Assembly: GCA_028870815.1 (NCBI GenBank)
Contig: JAGWOU010000001.1
Location: 1 to 33,779 of the forward strand
From: Rhodospirillales bacterium
GTDB lineage: Bacteria; Pseudomonadota; Alphaproteobacteria; Acetobacterales; Acetobacteraceae
Length of the DNA: 33,779 nucleotides
Direction of reading: 5' to 3'
The translations under genes were made by a program, and so were the position numbers. The number at the start of each line of letters is the position of its first letter. Position 1 is the stretch's first letter. The notes under the pieces were generated by a model, which worked only from the letters and a program-made list of their open reading frames with translations, was not told the origin of the DNA and searched no databases. Shown in pieces: positions 7,557 to 15,634 of this stretch.

Positions 7557-10500
7557 CTACTCCGCCGCCATCACATGGCCGGGGTCCACCATGTCCATCG
7601 CGCGGTGGAAATCCACCGAGAGCAGGCGCGAAACCCCGCGCTCCTGCATCGTCACGCCATAAAGCCGGTCCATCCGCGCCATGGTGAGGTGATGGTGGGT
7701 GACGACCAGGAAGCGCGTGCCGGTTTCGCGCACCATGTCCTCCAGCAGATTGCAGAAGCGCTCCACATTCGCATCGTCCAGCGGTGCGTCCACCTCGTCC
7801 AGCACCGAGATCGGGGCCGGGTTGCATTTGAACACGGCGAAGATAAGCGAGAGCGCGGTGAGCGCCTGTTCGCCGCCTGAGAGCAGTGAGAGCGTGCTGA
7901 GCTTCTTGCCCGGCGGTTGCGCGAAAATTTCCAACCCCGCTTCCAGCGGATCGTCCGAGCCCACCAGCGCCAGGTGCGCCTTGCCGCCGCCGAACATGCG
8001 GGTGAACAGGGTCTGGAAATGCTTATCCACCTCCGCGAACACGGTGGAGAGCCGTTCCCGCCCTTCGCGGTTCAGATGCCCGATGGAGCCGCGCAGTTTG
8101 GCGACGGCGGAGGTGATCTCGTCGCGCTCTTTGTCGATGGTGGCGATGGCTTCTTCCGCCTCGTTCACCTCGATCTCGGCGCGCAGGTTCACTGCCCCCA
8201 TTTCCTCGCGTTCGCGGATCAGCCGTTCCCAGCGTTTGCGGGCTTTGTCCTCCACTTCGGCGTTCAGGAATTCCGGTGGCTCTGGCAGTTCAGGGTTGGC
8301 GCCGAGGCGTTCCAGAATCCGCTCGGCCACCGTGCCCCAGGCATGGTTGGCGGTGGCGATATTGCCTTCCTCGCGGGCACGGGCCTCTCGCGCGGTGCCC
8401 ATTTCGGTCTCGGCGGCGCGGGCGGCGCGGGCGGTGACCTCTGCCGTGCCCTGTGCCTCCTGCAAGGCCCTGGCCACGCGCTTATGCTCGGCCTCGGCGT
8501 TTTGCAGGGTTTCCAGCGCCTCCATATGCGAGGTTTCGGCCTCGGATGGTGCCGCTTGCAATGTTTCCAGCCCGGCCTGCGCCTCGGCCAGCCGGGCGCT
8601 GAGGTCGGTCAGCCGGTCGGCGGCGTCTTTGCCGCGCTCGGTCCAGCTTGCCAGCTCCCGTCCCAGGCTTTCCAGCCTCTGGCCGCGCTGGGTGTCGGCA
8701 TTGCGCAGGGCCGCCAGCCGCGCCCGTGCCGCGCCCTCGGCCTGGCGGGCCGCGTTCAGCGCCGCGCGTGCCTGCTCCACTGCCTGGCGGGCCGCGTTCA
8801 CATCCGGCAAGGCGGCGTGGGTCTCGCGCAGGGTAGCCAGGGCGGCTTCGGCTTCCGTGGCTTCGGCGGCGGTTTGGCCGGCTTGTGCGGCGGCGGCGGC
8901 GGCGCGGGAAGCCCCGCGTTCGGCCTCGGCTGTCAGCCGGATGGCCTCGCCACGGGCTTTGTCGAAACGCTGCTCGGCATGGCGGCGGGCCTCGCGGGCG
9001 GTGTTCTCGGCGGCGCGGTGTGTTTCCCGGGCTTTGGCCTCGGCGGCGCGCGCCTCATGCTCGGCGGCTTCGGCGCGCAGGCGTTCATCCTTCGCGGCCT
9101 GTGCGGCTTCCCGCGCCTTGGCGCGCTCGCGGTCCAGCTCTGCCAGGCGGTTGCGTTGCTTCAGCCGTACCGTCGCCTCGGAGGCCGCGCCCGCGCGGAC
9201 GGTATAGCCATCCCAGCGCCAAAGCGCGCCATCCCGCGAAACCAGTATCTGCCCTGGGGTCAGGTTGCCCTGGTGCAGGTCGCCATCCGCGCCTTCCGGC
9301 AGCAGCAGAATATGGGAGAGGGCGCGCTTCAGCGCCTCCGGCCCCTGGGCCAGCTGGGCGAAGCTGTGCAGCGGCACCACCGGCAGGTCGAGATCCGGCA
9401 ATTTGCGCCAATGCCGCGCGGCCTGGATGTCGGCGGAGGCGGAAAGCTCATCGCGCAACGCCGCGCCCAGGGCGGCTTCCAGCCCCGGCGGCACGGTGAT
9501 GGAATCGAGGATTGGCTGGCTCTCCCGGCCGAATTTCTGCGCCAGCAGAGCGGCCAGAGCGTCATATTCCGTACCCACCTTGGTGGCGGCGGCTTCCAGC
9601 GAGGAAGCGCGGGATCGCGCCCCAGCCAGCTCTGCCTCGGCGGTGGCGCGGGCTTCGGCAGCCTCGGTCTCGGCCTTGGCGCGGGCGGCTTCGGCTTCCG
9701 TCACTGCCTCGCGCGCCGCCAGCAGCGCGGCCTCGGCCTCGGCGCGTTCGGTTTCGGCGGCCTGGACGCGCTCCGGCGGGATCAGCGTCGCGGCGATCTT
9801 GTCATGTTCAGCCTTGGCTTCGGCGGCGCGCTGGGCCGCGCGTTTGGCGCGGGTCTCGGCCTCGTTCAGCGCCCGGCGGGCGGCTTCAGCCTCGGCGGCG
9901 AGGCGGGCGGCATCTTCCGTCGCCCGGGTGGCGGCGGCTTCGGCCTCGCGCATCGCCTCCAGCGCCGCATCTTCGGCCTGCCCGGCTTCCTCTATGGCGG
10001 CGGGGGCGGAGACGGTTTCCTCCAGCAGCGCGTGCTGCTCGGCTTCCAGCCTTGCCTGCGCCGCCTGCGCGTCCGCCACCAGCTTCTGGGCGTGGCCATG
10101 GTCGCGGGTTAGCGCGTCCAGCCGGGTTTTGGCCTCGGTCAACGCGGCACGGGCGCGGGCTTCGGCCTCCTCCATCTGCTCGGCGGCGATGCGTGCGCGC
10201 TCCAGCAGCGTGCGGGCCTCGGCCTCGGCGTTGCGCAAAGGTGGCAGGGCGGCTTCGGCGGTTTCCGCTGCGTCGGCCGCGTCCCGCGCCTTCGTCGCGG
10301 TTTCCGCCACCTTGGCCTCGGCGGCGGCAAAGGCGGCCTGGGCTGCTTCCCGCGCCGCCACCGCCATGGCGCGCTGCACGGAGAGCAGCTCCGCCTCCGC
10401 GGCGCGGATATTGCCGGAAAGGTTCTTATACCGCGTGGCCTGCCGGGCCTGTTTCCGCAATTCACCCAGCCGCGCTTCCAACTGGCCTTTCAGGTCATCG

Positions 10501-11087
10501 GCACGCAGCAGATTCTGCTCGGCGGCTCTCAGCTTCAGCTCAGCCTCATGCCGGCGGGCATGCAGCCCGGTAATGCCGGCGGCTTCCTCCAGCAGGGCGC
10601 GGCGCTCATCCGGCCGCGCATTCACCAGCGCGCCGACGCGCCCCTGGCTGACCATCGCCGAGGCGCGGGAGCCGGAGGCGAGATCCGCGAACAATGTCTG
10701 CACATCGCGGGCGCGGGCTTCCTTGCCGTTGACCCGGTAATTGCTGCCGGAGCCGCGTTCGATCTTGCGGGAGATTTCAAGGTCCGCCGCTTCCTGGAAA
10801 GGCGGCGGGGCCAGGCCCAGCGTCTCTTCCAGCGTAAGCGTGACTTCCGCGAGGTTGCGGGCGGCGCGGCCCGTGGTCCCGGCGAAGATCACATCCTCCA
10901 TCTCGTTGCCGCGCATGTTGCGGGCATTGGCCTCGCCCATCGCCCAGCGCAGCGCCTCGATGACGTTTGACTTTCCGCACCCGTTCGGCCCCACCACCCC
11001 GGTAAGACCGGGAAGAATCTCCACGGTCGTTGGGTCGGCGAAGCTCTTGAAGCCGGCGATACGCAGCCGGGCGAAACGTGCGGGCAT
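7557..11087 (-). CDS. smc: Chromosome segregation protein SMC
   Basis: This 1176-residue SMC ATPase is of normal family length. The Walker A is GPNGCGKSN (33-41). The ABC signature is LSGGEQAL (1069-1076) and the Walker B is ISVLDEVDAPLD with D1097/E1098. A hinge of about 150 residues interrupts two long, very alanine/glutamate-rich coiled coils. The hinge contains PGLEAALGAALRDEL and DGALWRWDGYTVRAGA, the alphaproteobacterial style with a tryptophan-rich strand. SMC dimers with ScpA/ScpB extrude DNA loops and organise newly replicated origins. AGGAGG lies 4 nt before ATG 11087, which is 11 nt after the DsbA-like stop, so the two are cotranscribed. No scpA or scpB is in the window. Confidence 0.97.
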   Translation of the reverse strand: MPARFARLRIAGFKSFADPTTVEILPGLTGVVGPNGCGKSNVIEALRWAMGEANARNMRGNEMEDVIFAGTTGRAARNLAEVTLTLEETLGLAPPPFQEAADLEISRKIERGSGSNYRVNGKEARARDVQTLFADLASGSRASAMVSQGRVGALVNARPDERRALLEEAAGITGLHARRHEAELKLRAAEQNLLRADDLKGQLEARLGELRKQARQATRYKNLSGNIRAAEAELLSVQRAMAVAAREAAQAAFAAAEAKVAETATKARDAADAAETAEAALPPLRNAEAEARTLLERARIAAEQMEEAEARARAALTEAKTRLDALTRDHGHAQKLVADAQAAQARLEAEQHALLEETVSAPAAIEEAGQAEDAALEAMREAEAAATRATEDAARLAAEAEAARRALNEAETRAKRAAQRAAEAKAEHDKIAATLIPPERVQAAETERAEAEAALLAAREAVTEAEAARAKAETEAAEARATAEAELAGARSRASSLEAAATKVGTEYDALAALLAQKFGRESQPILDSITVPPGLEAALGAALRDELSASADIQAARHWRKLPDLDLPVVPLHSFAQLAQGPEALKRALSHILLLPEGADGDLHQGNLTPGQILVSRDGALWRWDGYTVRAGAASEATVRLKQRNRLAELDRERAKAREAAQAAKDERLRAEAAEHEARAAEAKARETHRAAENTAREARRHAEQRFDKARGEAIRLTAEAERGASRAAAAAAQAGQTAAEATEAEAALATLRETHAALPDVNAARQAVEQARAALNAARQAEGAARARLAALRNADTQRGQRLESLGRELASWTERGKDAADRLTDLSARLAEAQAGLETLQAAPSEAETSHMEALETLQNAEAEHKRVARALQEAQGTAEVTARAARAAETEMGTAREARAREEGNIATANHAWGTVAERILERLGANPELPEPPEFLNAEVEDKARKRWERLIREREEMGAVNLRAEIEVNEAEEAIATIDKERDEITSAVAKLRGSIGHLNREGRERLSTVFAEVDKHFQTLFTRMFGGGKAHLALVGSDDPLEAGLEIFAQPPGKKLSTLSLLSGGEQALTALSLIFAVFKCNPAPISVLDEVDAPLDDANVERFCNLLEDMVRETGTRFLVVTHHHLTMARMDRLYGVTMQERGVSRLLSVDFHRAMDMVDPGHVMAAE

Positions 11088-11098
11088 TCAGCCTCCTT

Positions 11099-11716
11099 TT
11101 AGCCGCCGGCTTTGGTCAACAGCCCGGCGAAGGTGTCGTAATCCATGGCGCCAGGGTGTTTCTGGCCGTTGATGATGAAGGTTGGGGTGGCGTCTATCTT
11201 GTCGACCTGCTCGGCTTCCTGCTGGCCGTTCAGAATCCATTGGCCGAGCGCGGTATCGTTCCAGGCCGTGTCGTAGGTCGCCTGGTCCATGCCGGCGAGG
11301 GCGGCATATTTGAAAATGCGCGCATGGTAATCCTCGCCCTGCTGGAAAGCCCAGTCGCTCTGGCTGGCGAACAGCGCCTCTATGAAGGGGTAGTATTCCG
11401 CCACGGGCAGATAGCGCGAAACCTGCGCGGCCTTCAGCGCCACCTGGTCCAGCGGGAAATCGTGATAGATGAAGCGGACCTTGCCGGTATCCACGAAATT
11501 CGCCTTCACCTTCGGCATCGTCACCGTGGCGAATTCTCCGCAATGCGGGCAGGTGAGGGAGAAGAACTCCTCCACCGTTACCGGCGCGTTGGGTGAGCCG
11601 ATGGAGCGTTCCGTTTCCGTGAGTGGGGTAGCCGTGCCCGAGTCGGCCCAGGCGACGCCTGGCATCAAACCTGTGGCACCCACTATGGATAGTATGGAAC
11701 GGCGGGAAATTAGCAT
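11099..11716 (-). CDS. DsbA-family thiol:disulfide oxidoreductase
   Basis: This 205-residue periplasmic thioredoxin-fold protein has an N-terminal signal of about 24 residues (SRRSILSIVGATG... ending AWA-D). The twin arginine hints at, but does not prove, Tat export. The active-site CPHC is at 56-59 and the cis-proline loop is ATPTFIING. The helical insertion is typical of the DsbA/DsbG-like group in alphaproteobacteria. It should oxidise or isomerise protein cysteines. AGGAGA lies 5 nt before the ATG. It sits between the DciA-like gene and smc, an order I recognise from other alphaproteobacteria. Confidence 0.93.
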   Translation of the reverse strand: MLISRRSILSIVGATGLMPGVAWADSGTATPLTETERSIGSPNAPVTVEEFFSLTCPHCGEFATVTMPKVKANFVDTGKVRFIYHDFPLDQVALKAAQVSRYLPVAEYYPFIEALFASQSDWAFQQGEDYHARIFKYAALAGMDQATYDTAWNDTALGQWILNGQQEAEQVDKIDATPTFIINGQKHPGAMDYDTFAGLLTKAGG

Positions 11717-11760
11717 AAATTCTCCTATATATAGTGTAGCCAGATTTTTCTGCGGGAGTC

Positions 11761-11774
11761 CAACCCGAAGGTTG
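11761..11774 (-). other. Small UUCG hairpin between dciA-like and dsbA-like genes
   Basis: Read on the minus strand this is CAACC-TTCG-GGTTG, a perfect 5-bp stem with a stable tetraloop just after the dciA-like stop. No T-tract follows, so it is probably a transcript-processing or stability hairpin rather than a terminator. Confidence 0.4.
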
Positions 11775-11776
11775 AG

Positions 11777-12265
11777 TTATCCACGGGATTTTATGCCCTG
11801 GTAGAGCCGGGCGAGGGCCGCGCCGAGTTCGCCAGTGGGCAGGTTTCGCGGGGGCGGGGCTGTGTTGCGCGGCGCGGCGCGGGCTGGCGGCGTGGAGGCA
11901 GGGCGCGGCGCCTGCTGTTCAAAACGCAGCCGCTCCACCGCGTTATGTCCCAGTGCCAGGTTCAGCCGCGCGATGATCTGCGGCGCCGTCATCTGCAATT
12001 CCATCGCCATTGGTCCGGTACAGCCAAGGGTCAGCGTGCCGCCGGCGAATTTCAGCGGCGCGGCGCGCGCGGCCAGTTCCGGCCCGGCCAGTTGCGGCCA
12101 GTCCGCCAATATCTGTGCGGCGGCGGGGGCGCGGCGGCGAAAGGCTGGGCGGGTGACCGGGGCCAGAATCGCCGCGATTCCGCGCGGCGCGAAATTGCGC
12201 GGCGCTGGTTCATCCGGCACAATCGGCGCCCGTGGCGCCCGCTTCTTCTTCCCTTCCTCCGGCAC
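11777..12265 (-). CDS. DUF721 / DciA-like protein
   Basis: This 162-residue protein has one DUF721 domain at about 28-115: a tryptophan segment ILADWPQLAGPELA followed by GGTLTLGCTGPMAMELQ. A basic, disordered N-terminus and a proline/alanine-rich linker flank it. DUF721 proteins include DciA, a replicative-helicase (DnaB) operator in bacteria lacking DnaC; assignment of that role here rests on family membership. The start codon is GTG 12265, and the first 34 nt overlap the divergent mutY start. A downstream in-frame GTG near 12220 is an alternative. The stop lies about 60 nt before the dsbA-like gene, separated from it by a small CAACC-UUCG-GGUUG hairpin. Confidence 0.82.
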   Translation of the reverse strand: MPEEGKKKRAPRAPIVPDEPAPRNFAPRGIAAILAPVTRPAFRRRAPAAAQILADWPQLAGPELAARAAPLKFAGGTLTLGCTGPMAMELQMTAPQIIARLNLALGHNAVERLRFEQQAPRPASTPPARAAPRNTAPPPRNLPTGELGAALARLYQGIKSRG

Positions 12266-13269
12266 GGAAACTCCTTGGCTGGTATCACCGGCACCGCCGC
12301 CATCTGCCCTGGCGCGCCGAGCCGGGAGAAGTGGCGGACCCGTACCGGGTCTGGCTCTCCGAGATCATGCTGCAACAGACGGTGGTGGCTACCGTGAAGC
12401 CCTATTACGCCAAATTTCTGGCGGCGTACCCCACCGTGCAAGCCCTGGCGGCGGCCAGTGTGGAGGATGTATGCGCCTTGTGGGCGGGGCTTGGGTACTA
12501 CGCACGGGCCAGAAACCTGCATAAATGCGCGGTTGCGGTGGCGCTTCTGGGCGAATTCCCAAATCGTATCGAAGCGTTACGCGCCCTGCCAGGCATCGGG
12601 CCGTACACCGCCAACGCGGTGGGGGCGATCGCCTTTGGCCTGAAAGTGCTGCCGGTGGATGGCAATGTGGAGCGCGTCGCCGCCCGCCTGTTTGCCATTA
12701 CCGCGCCGCTGCCCGGCTCAAAGACAGAGATCGCCGCCGCCGCCGAAACATTGATGCGGGACAAAGCCGCGCAGCAGGCCCCGGGAGATTTCGCCCAGGC
12801 GCTTTTCGACCTTGGCGCCACGATCTGCGCGCCGAAATCACCCAATTGCCTCATTTGCCCATGGGAAGCGCATTGCCAGGCGAAAGCGGCAGGGCTGGCC
12901 GAGATGCTGCCCGCCAAGGCGAAAAAGCCCGAGCGCCCGCGCCGGGAGGGTGACGCCTATGTGCTGCTGGACCGGGACAACAACGTGTTCTTGTTACGCC
13001 GCCCGCCGCATGGTCTGCTGGGCGGGATGCTGGCGCTGCCGGAAGCGCCGCCGGTGAAAGCCCATTGGCGCCGGGCCGGAGCGGTGGAGCATATCTTCAC
13101 CCATTTCGCGCTCACCCTTTCCGTGCATGTGGCACGGGTAGCGGAACTGCCCGAAGGCGCGCTCAGCGCCCCCGCCGGAACGGCTCCTCTGCCTTCCGTC
13201 ATGCGCAAGGCGCTTGACGCGGGATGCCGGGCGCTCAACCATGCGGGTAATGGAAAACGATCCGCATGA
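12232..13269 (+). CDS. mutY: A/G-specific adenine glycosylase MutY
   Basis: This 345-residue base-excision repair enzyme removes adenine mispaired with 8-oxoguanine. The HhH-GPD domain shows catalytic E44 (LSEIMLQQT), the helix-hairpin-helix LPGIGPYTANAV and catalytic D143 (LPVDGNVERV). The [4Fe-4S] cluster has C-X6-C-X2-C-X5-C spacing at C199, C206, C209 and C215. A C-terminal NUDIX-like domain (about 236-335, LLRRPPHGLLGGM) recognises oxoG. The start is GTG 12232, inside the antisense start of the DUF721 gene. The 3' end overlaps the dipeptidase start. Confidence 0.95.
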   Translation: MAPASSSLPPARKLLGWYHRHRRHLPWRAEPGEVADPYRVWLSEIMLQQTVVATVKPYYAKFLAAYPTVQALAAASVEDVCALWAGLGYYARARNLHKCAVAVALLGEFPNRIEALRALPGIGPYTANAVGAIAFGLKVLPVDGNVERVAARLFAITAPLPGSKTEIAAAAETLMRDKAAQQAPGDFAQALFDLGATICAPKSPNCLICPWEAHCQAKAAGLAEMLPAKAKKPERPRREGDAYVLLDRDNNVFLLRRPPHGLLGGMLALPEAPPVKAHWRRAGAVEHIFTHFALTLSVHVARVAELPEGALSAPAGTAPLPSVMRKALDAGCRALNHAGNGKRSA

Positions 13270-14275
13270 CGGCCTGCTGGCCATAGACACCCATGTCGAT
13301 ATTCCCTGGCCGGAAGGCCCCAGCCCGTTCGAGGACGGGCCGCGCTGCGTCGATCTGCCGAAGTTGAAGCGCGGGCACGTGGGCGCTGTTTGCTTCGCGG
13401 CCTATATCCCGCAGGGGCGCCGTGACGATGCGGGGCATCTGGCCGCCACCAAGCGCGCCCGTGCCATGCTTGCCGCCATCGCCGCCATGGCTCCGGCGGA
13501 TGGTTCCGGCGGCATGATGGCGACGAGCGCCGCCGGCATCGAGGCCGCTTACGCCGCGGGCCGACCCGGCATCGTCCCGGCCATCGAAAACGGCTACGCC
13601 ATCGGGCGAAACCTGCCCTTGCTGGACGAATTTGCGGGGCTGGGTGTGCGCTACATGACCCTCACCCATAACGGCCATAACGAGATCGCGGACGCCGCCA
13701 TCGCTCTGCCAAGCCTCGATGATAAGGACGAGGCTTATGGCGGGCTCTCGGATTTTGGGCAGGCGGTGGTGGACCGCATGAACGAGCTGGGCATGCTGGT
13801 CGATGTCTCGCATGCCTCCAAGAAAACCATGATGCAGGCGGCCCGGCGCTCACGCAGCCCGGTGGTGGCGACGCATAGCTGCGTGAAGGCGCTGTGCGAC
13901 CACAAGCGCAATCTGGACGACGAACAACTGGACATGCTGGCCGCGACAGGCGGGCTGGCGCAGATCACCATCGTTTCCAATTTCCTGCGGCCACGGGCCC
14001 GGGCAAGCGATCTCACCGTGGAAGACATTGTCGATCATGTCGATTACGCGGTGAAGCGCATGGGGATCGAGCATGTCGGCATCGGCACGGATTTCGACGG
14101 CGGCGGCGGCGTACGCGGCTATATGAACGCGGCGGAGACGCCCAACTTCACCGCCGCTCTGGCGCGGCGCGGTTATGGGCGGGAGGATATCGCCAAGATC
14201 TGGGGTGGGAACTTCCTGCGGCTGATGAGGAAGGCCGAGGAGGTTTCGGAGGAACGAAAGGCGGCGGCGGATTAG
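13241..14275 (+). CDS. Membrane dipeptidase family (peptidase M19)
   Basis: This 344-residue zinc dipeptidase has a TIM-barrel amidohydrolase fold. The ligands are visible: H18/D20 in DTHVDIPW, the bridging glutamate in AIENGYAIG, histidines in VDVSHAS and ATHSC, and the aspartate in GIGTDFDGGGG. Bacterial members hydrolyse dipeptides, often with a D-residue at the C-terminus, and sometimes beta-lactams. There is no signal peptide, so it is probably cytoplasmic. The start is uncertain: ATG 13241 and ATG 13250 are both possible, a TTG lies upstream, and none has a clear ribosome-binding site. It overlaps mutY by about 29 nt. Its TAG stop is the first three bases of the repeat element that follows. 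Confidence 0.9.
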   Translation: MRVMENDPHDGLLAIDTHVDIPWPEGPSPFEDGPRCVDLPKLKRGHVGAVCFAAYIPQGRRDDAGHLAATKRARAMLAAIAAMAPADGSGGMMATSAAGIEAAYAAGRPGIVPAIENGYAIGRNLPLLDEFAGLGVRYMTLTHNGHNEIADAAIALPSLDDKDEAYGGLSDFGQAVVDRMNELGMLVDVSHASKKTMMQAARRSRSPVVATHSCVKALCDHKRNLDDEQLDMLAATGGLAQITIVSNFLRPRARASDLTVEDIVDHVDYAVKRMGIEHVGIGTDFDGGGGVRGYMNAAETPNFTAALARRGYGREDIAKIWGGNFLRLMRKAEEVSEERKAAAD

Positions 14276-14411
14276 AGTCGGATGACATGAGATCGAATCG
14301 CCTCGGCGATCGCTCTCATGTCTGAATCCGTCTCTGAATCAATGAATGAGAGGGCGATTCAGACTTCAGTTCCGCTCGCAAAGCGAGCGAACCTAAAGTC
14401 ATCGCGCTCTA
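14273..14411. repeat. 139-bp structured intergenic repeat with imperfect terminal inverted repeats (MITE-like)
   Basis: The ends read TAGAG-N3-GATGAC (14273-14286) and GTCATC-N3-CTCTA (14398-14411), an imperfect terminal inverted repeat; outermost TA dinucleotides could be a target duplication. Inside are a long hairpin, GACATGAGA (14284-14292) with TCTCATGTC (14314-14322) and an inner ATCGCC/GGCGAT. TCTGAATC appears twice (14321, 14333), and either copy can pair with GATTCAGA (14356-14363). A perfect 7-bp stem CGCTCGC-AAA-GCGAGCG lies at 14373-14389. It separates convergent genes and may also stop transcription. Confidence 0.65.
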
Positions 14412-14420
14412 GTGTGGCGT

Positions 14421-15317
14421 TCAGCGGGGCGGCCATAGCCAGGCCGCGCCGCGCACGCCGGAGGAATCCCCGTGCTTTGCCTTCACGATGCGCGGCGCCA
14501 CTTGGTCTGAGAACACGTAAGGCCGCATTAGCCCCGGCAGCGTTGCGTAGAGATGCTCCATGTTGGAAAGCCCGCCGCCGAGCACGATGCAATCCGGGTC
14601 CAGCAGATTGGTGATTACGGCGAAGGCGCGGGCCAGCCGGTCGACGTGGCGGTCGAGTGTTGCCTGTGCCGTCTTATCCCCGGCGGCGGCGCGCGCGGGC
14701 AGGGCGCTGGCATCGGTATAGCCCGGCCCATCGCATTCGCGGGCGAGAGAGGGGCCGGCCAGATACAGCTCCAGGCAACCCGTCTGCCCGCACCAGCAGT
14801 TGCGCAGGGGCAGTTCGTCCGGTCGGGGCCAGGGCAGGGGTGTATGGCCAAACTCCCCGGTCAGACGGTGGCGGCCTTCCAGAATGGCGCCGTTCACCAC
14901 GATGCCCGCCCCGGTGCCGGTGCCGAGGATCACGCCAAACACGATGGAATAGCCGGCGGCGGCGCCATCCACGGCTTCCGAAAGGGCGAAGCAATTCGCG
15001 TCATTGGCCACGCGCACCTCGCGCCCCAGCAGGCCAGCGAGATCACGGTCGAATGGGTGGCCGTTCAGCGCGTTGGAGTTCGCGTTTTTCACCAGCCCGG
15101 TGGCGGGTGAGATGCAGCCCGGTATCCCCACGCCCACGGTGGCGCCCGGCCCGGTTTCCTGCTCGGCTTCGGCCACCAGTGCCACGATGTTGCGCAACGC
15201 GGCATCGTACCCAGCGGGGGTGGGGCGGCGGCGGCGCAGCAATTCCGCGCCGTTTGCGTCCAGAACCATAATCTCTGTCTTGGTGCCGCCGAGGTCGATG
15301 CCGATGCGATGAGCCAT
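14421..15317 (-). CDS. ROK-family sugar kinase (fructokinase/N-acetylhexosamine-kinase type)
   Basis: This 298-residue kinase has the ATP-phosphate loop DLGGTKTE near residues 8-15, catalytic D106 (VANDANCFALSEA) and the sugar-binding GEFGHTPL. A structural zinc site is formed by H158 and C174, C176 and C181 (CWCGQTGCLE), which is the ROK signature. ROK kinases phosphorylate hexoses such as fructose, mannose, glucose or N-acetylglucosamine. The sequence alone does not decide which, though LPWPRPDELP resembles manno(fructo)kinases. There is no DNA-binding domain, so it is an enzyme rather than a ROK repressor. It stands alone, divergent from the TusA-like gene. Confidence 0.9.
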   Translation of the reverse strand: MAHRIGIDLGGTKTEIMVLDANGAELLRRRRPTPAGYDAALRNIVALVAEAEQETGPGATVGVGIPGCISPATGLVKNANSNALNGHPFDRDLAGLLGREVRVANDANCFALSEAVDGAAAGYSIVFGVILGTGTGAGIVVNGAILEGRHRLTGEFGHTPLPWPRPDELPLRNCWCGQTGCLELYLAGPSLARECDGPGYTDASALPARAAAGDKTAQATLDRHVDRLARAFAVITNLLDPDCIVLGGGLSNMEHLYATLPGLMRPYVFSDQVAPRIVKAKHGDSSGVRGAAWLWPPR

Positions 15318-15397
15318 GGTCGCGTTCTGGTCCGAAATGCTTTCTTGCTCAAGACATGGCGCTTGCCCAAGGCCGGGCTAAGGCGCATGACTCCCGC

Positions 15398-15634
15398 ATG
15401 GGTGAACGTCTGATCGATGCACAATATCAAAAATCGCCGATTCCCGTGCTGCGGGCGGCGCGCGCGCTGCGTGGGCTGGAGGCGGGCGAGAAGTTGCGGA
15501 TTCTGGCCACCGACCCAGCAGCGCTTGCCGATATCCGGGAATTCTGCAAAGCCGCCGGCCACGCCTTGATCGCCACCAGCGAGAGCAAGGGCGTGTTCAG
15601 CTTTTCCATCAAATGCCAGCGAGGAGAAAAATGA
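15398..15634 (+). CDS. TusA/SirA-family protein lacking the catalytic cysteine
   Basis: This is a 78-residue protein of the TusA fold. It keeps the family pattern (LIDAQ...PIPVLRAARALRGLEAGEKLRILATDPAALADIREFCKAAGH, in parts) but has serine, S13, where sulfur carriers have the CPxP cysteine: the motif reads SPIPV. Persulfide transfer through that residue is therefore not possible. C50 in REFC is kept. Start ATG 15398 matches the usual N-terminus; an ATG at 15356 would add 14 atypical residues. Its TGA overlaps the deacetylase ATG by 4 nt. It may be a regulatory or redundant paralogue. Confidence 0.82.
   Translation: MGERLIDAQYQKSPIPVLRAARALRGLEAGEKLRILATDPAALADIREFCKAAGHALIATSESKGVFSFSIKCQRGEK

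Noticed and set aside
7917..10112. A 731-residue open frame on the plus strand across smc, with two further long ones (7699-9207, 9265-10740).
   Set aside because: They are antisense to the alanine/glutamate-rich SMC coils, where GC-rich codon use leaves other frames open. Their translations are low-complexity (glycine/leucine- or alanine/serine-rich) with no domain.
11777..11784. TTATCCAC, a DnaA-box-like octamer at the end of the DciA-like gene.
   Set aside because: It is a single partial match that coincides with codons for the last residues and stop; no cluster of boxes or AT-rich region suggests an origin.
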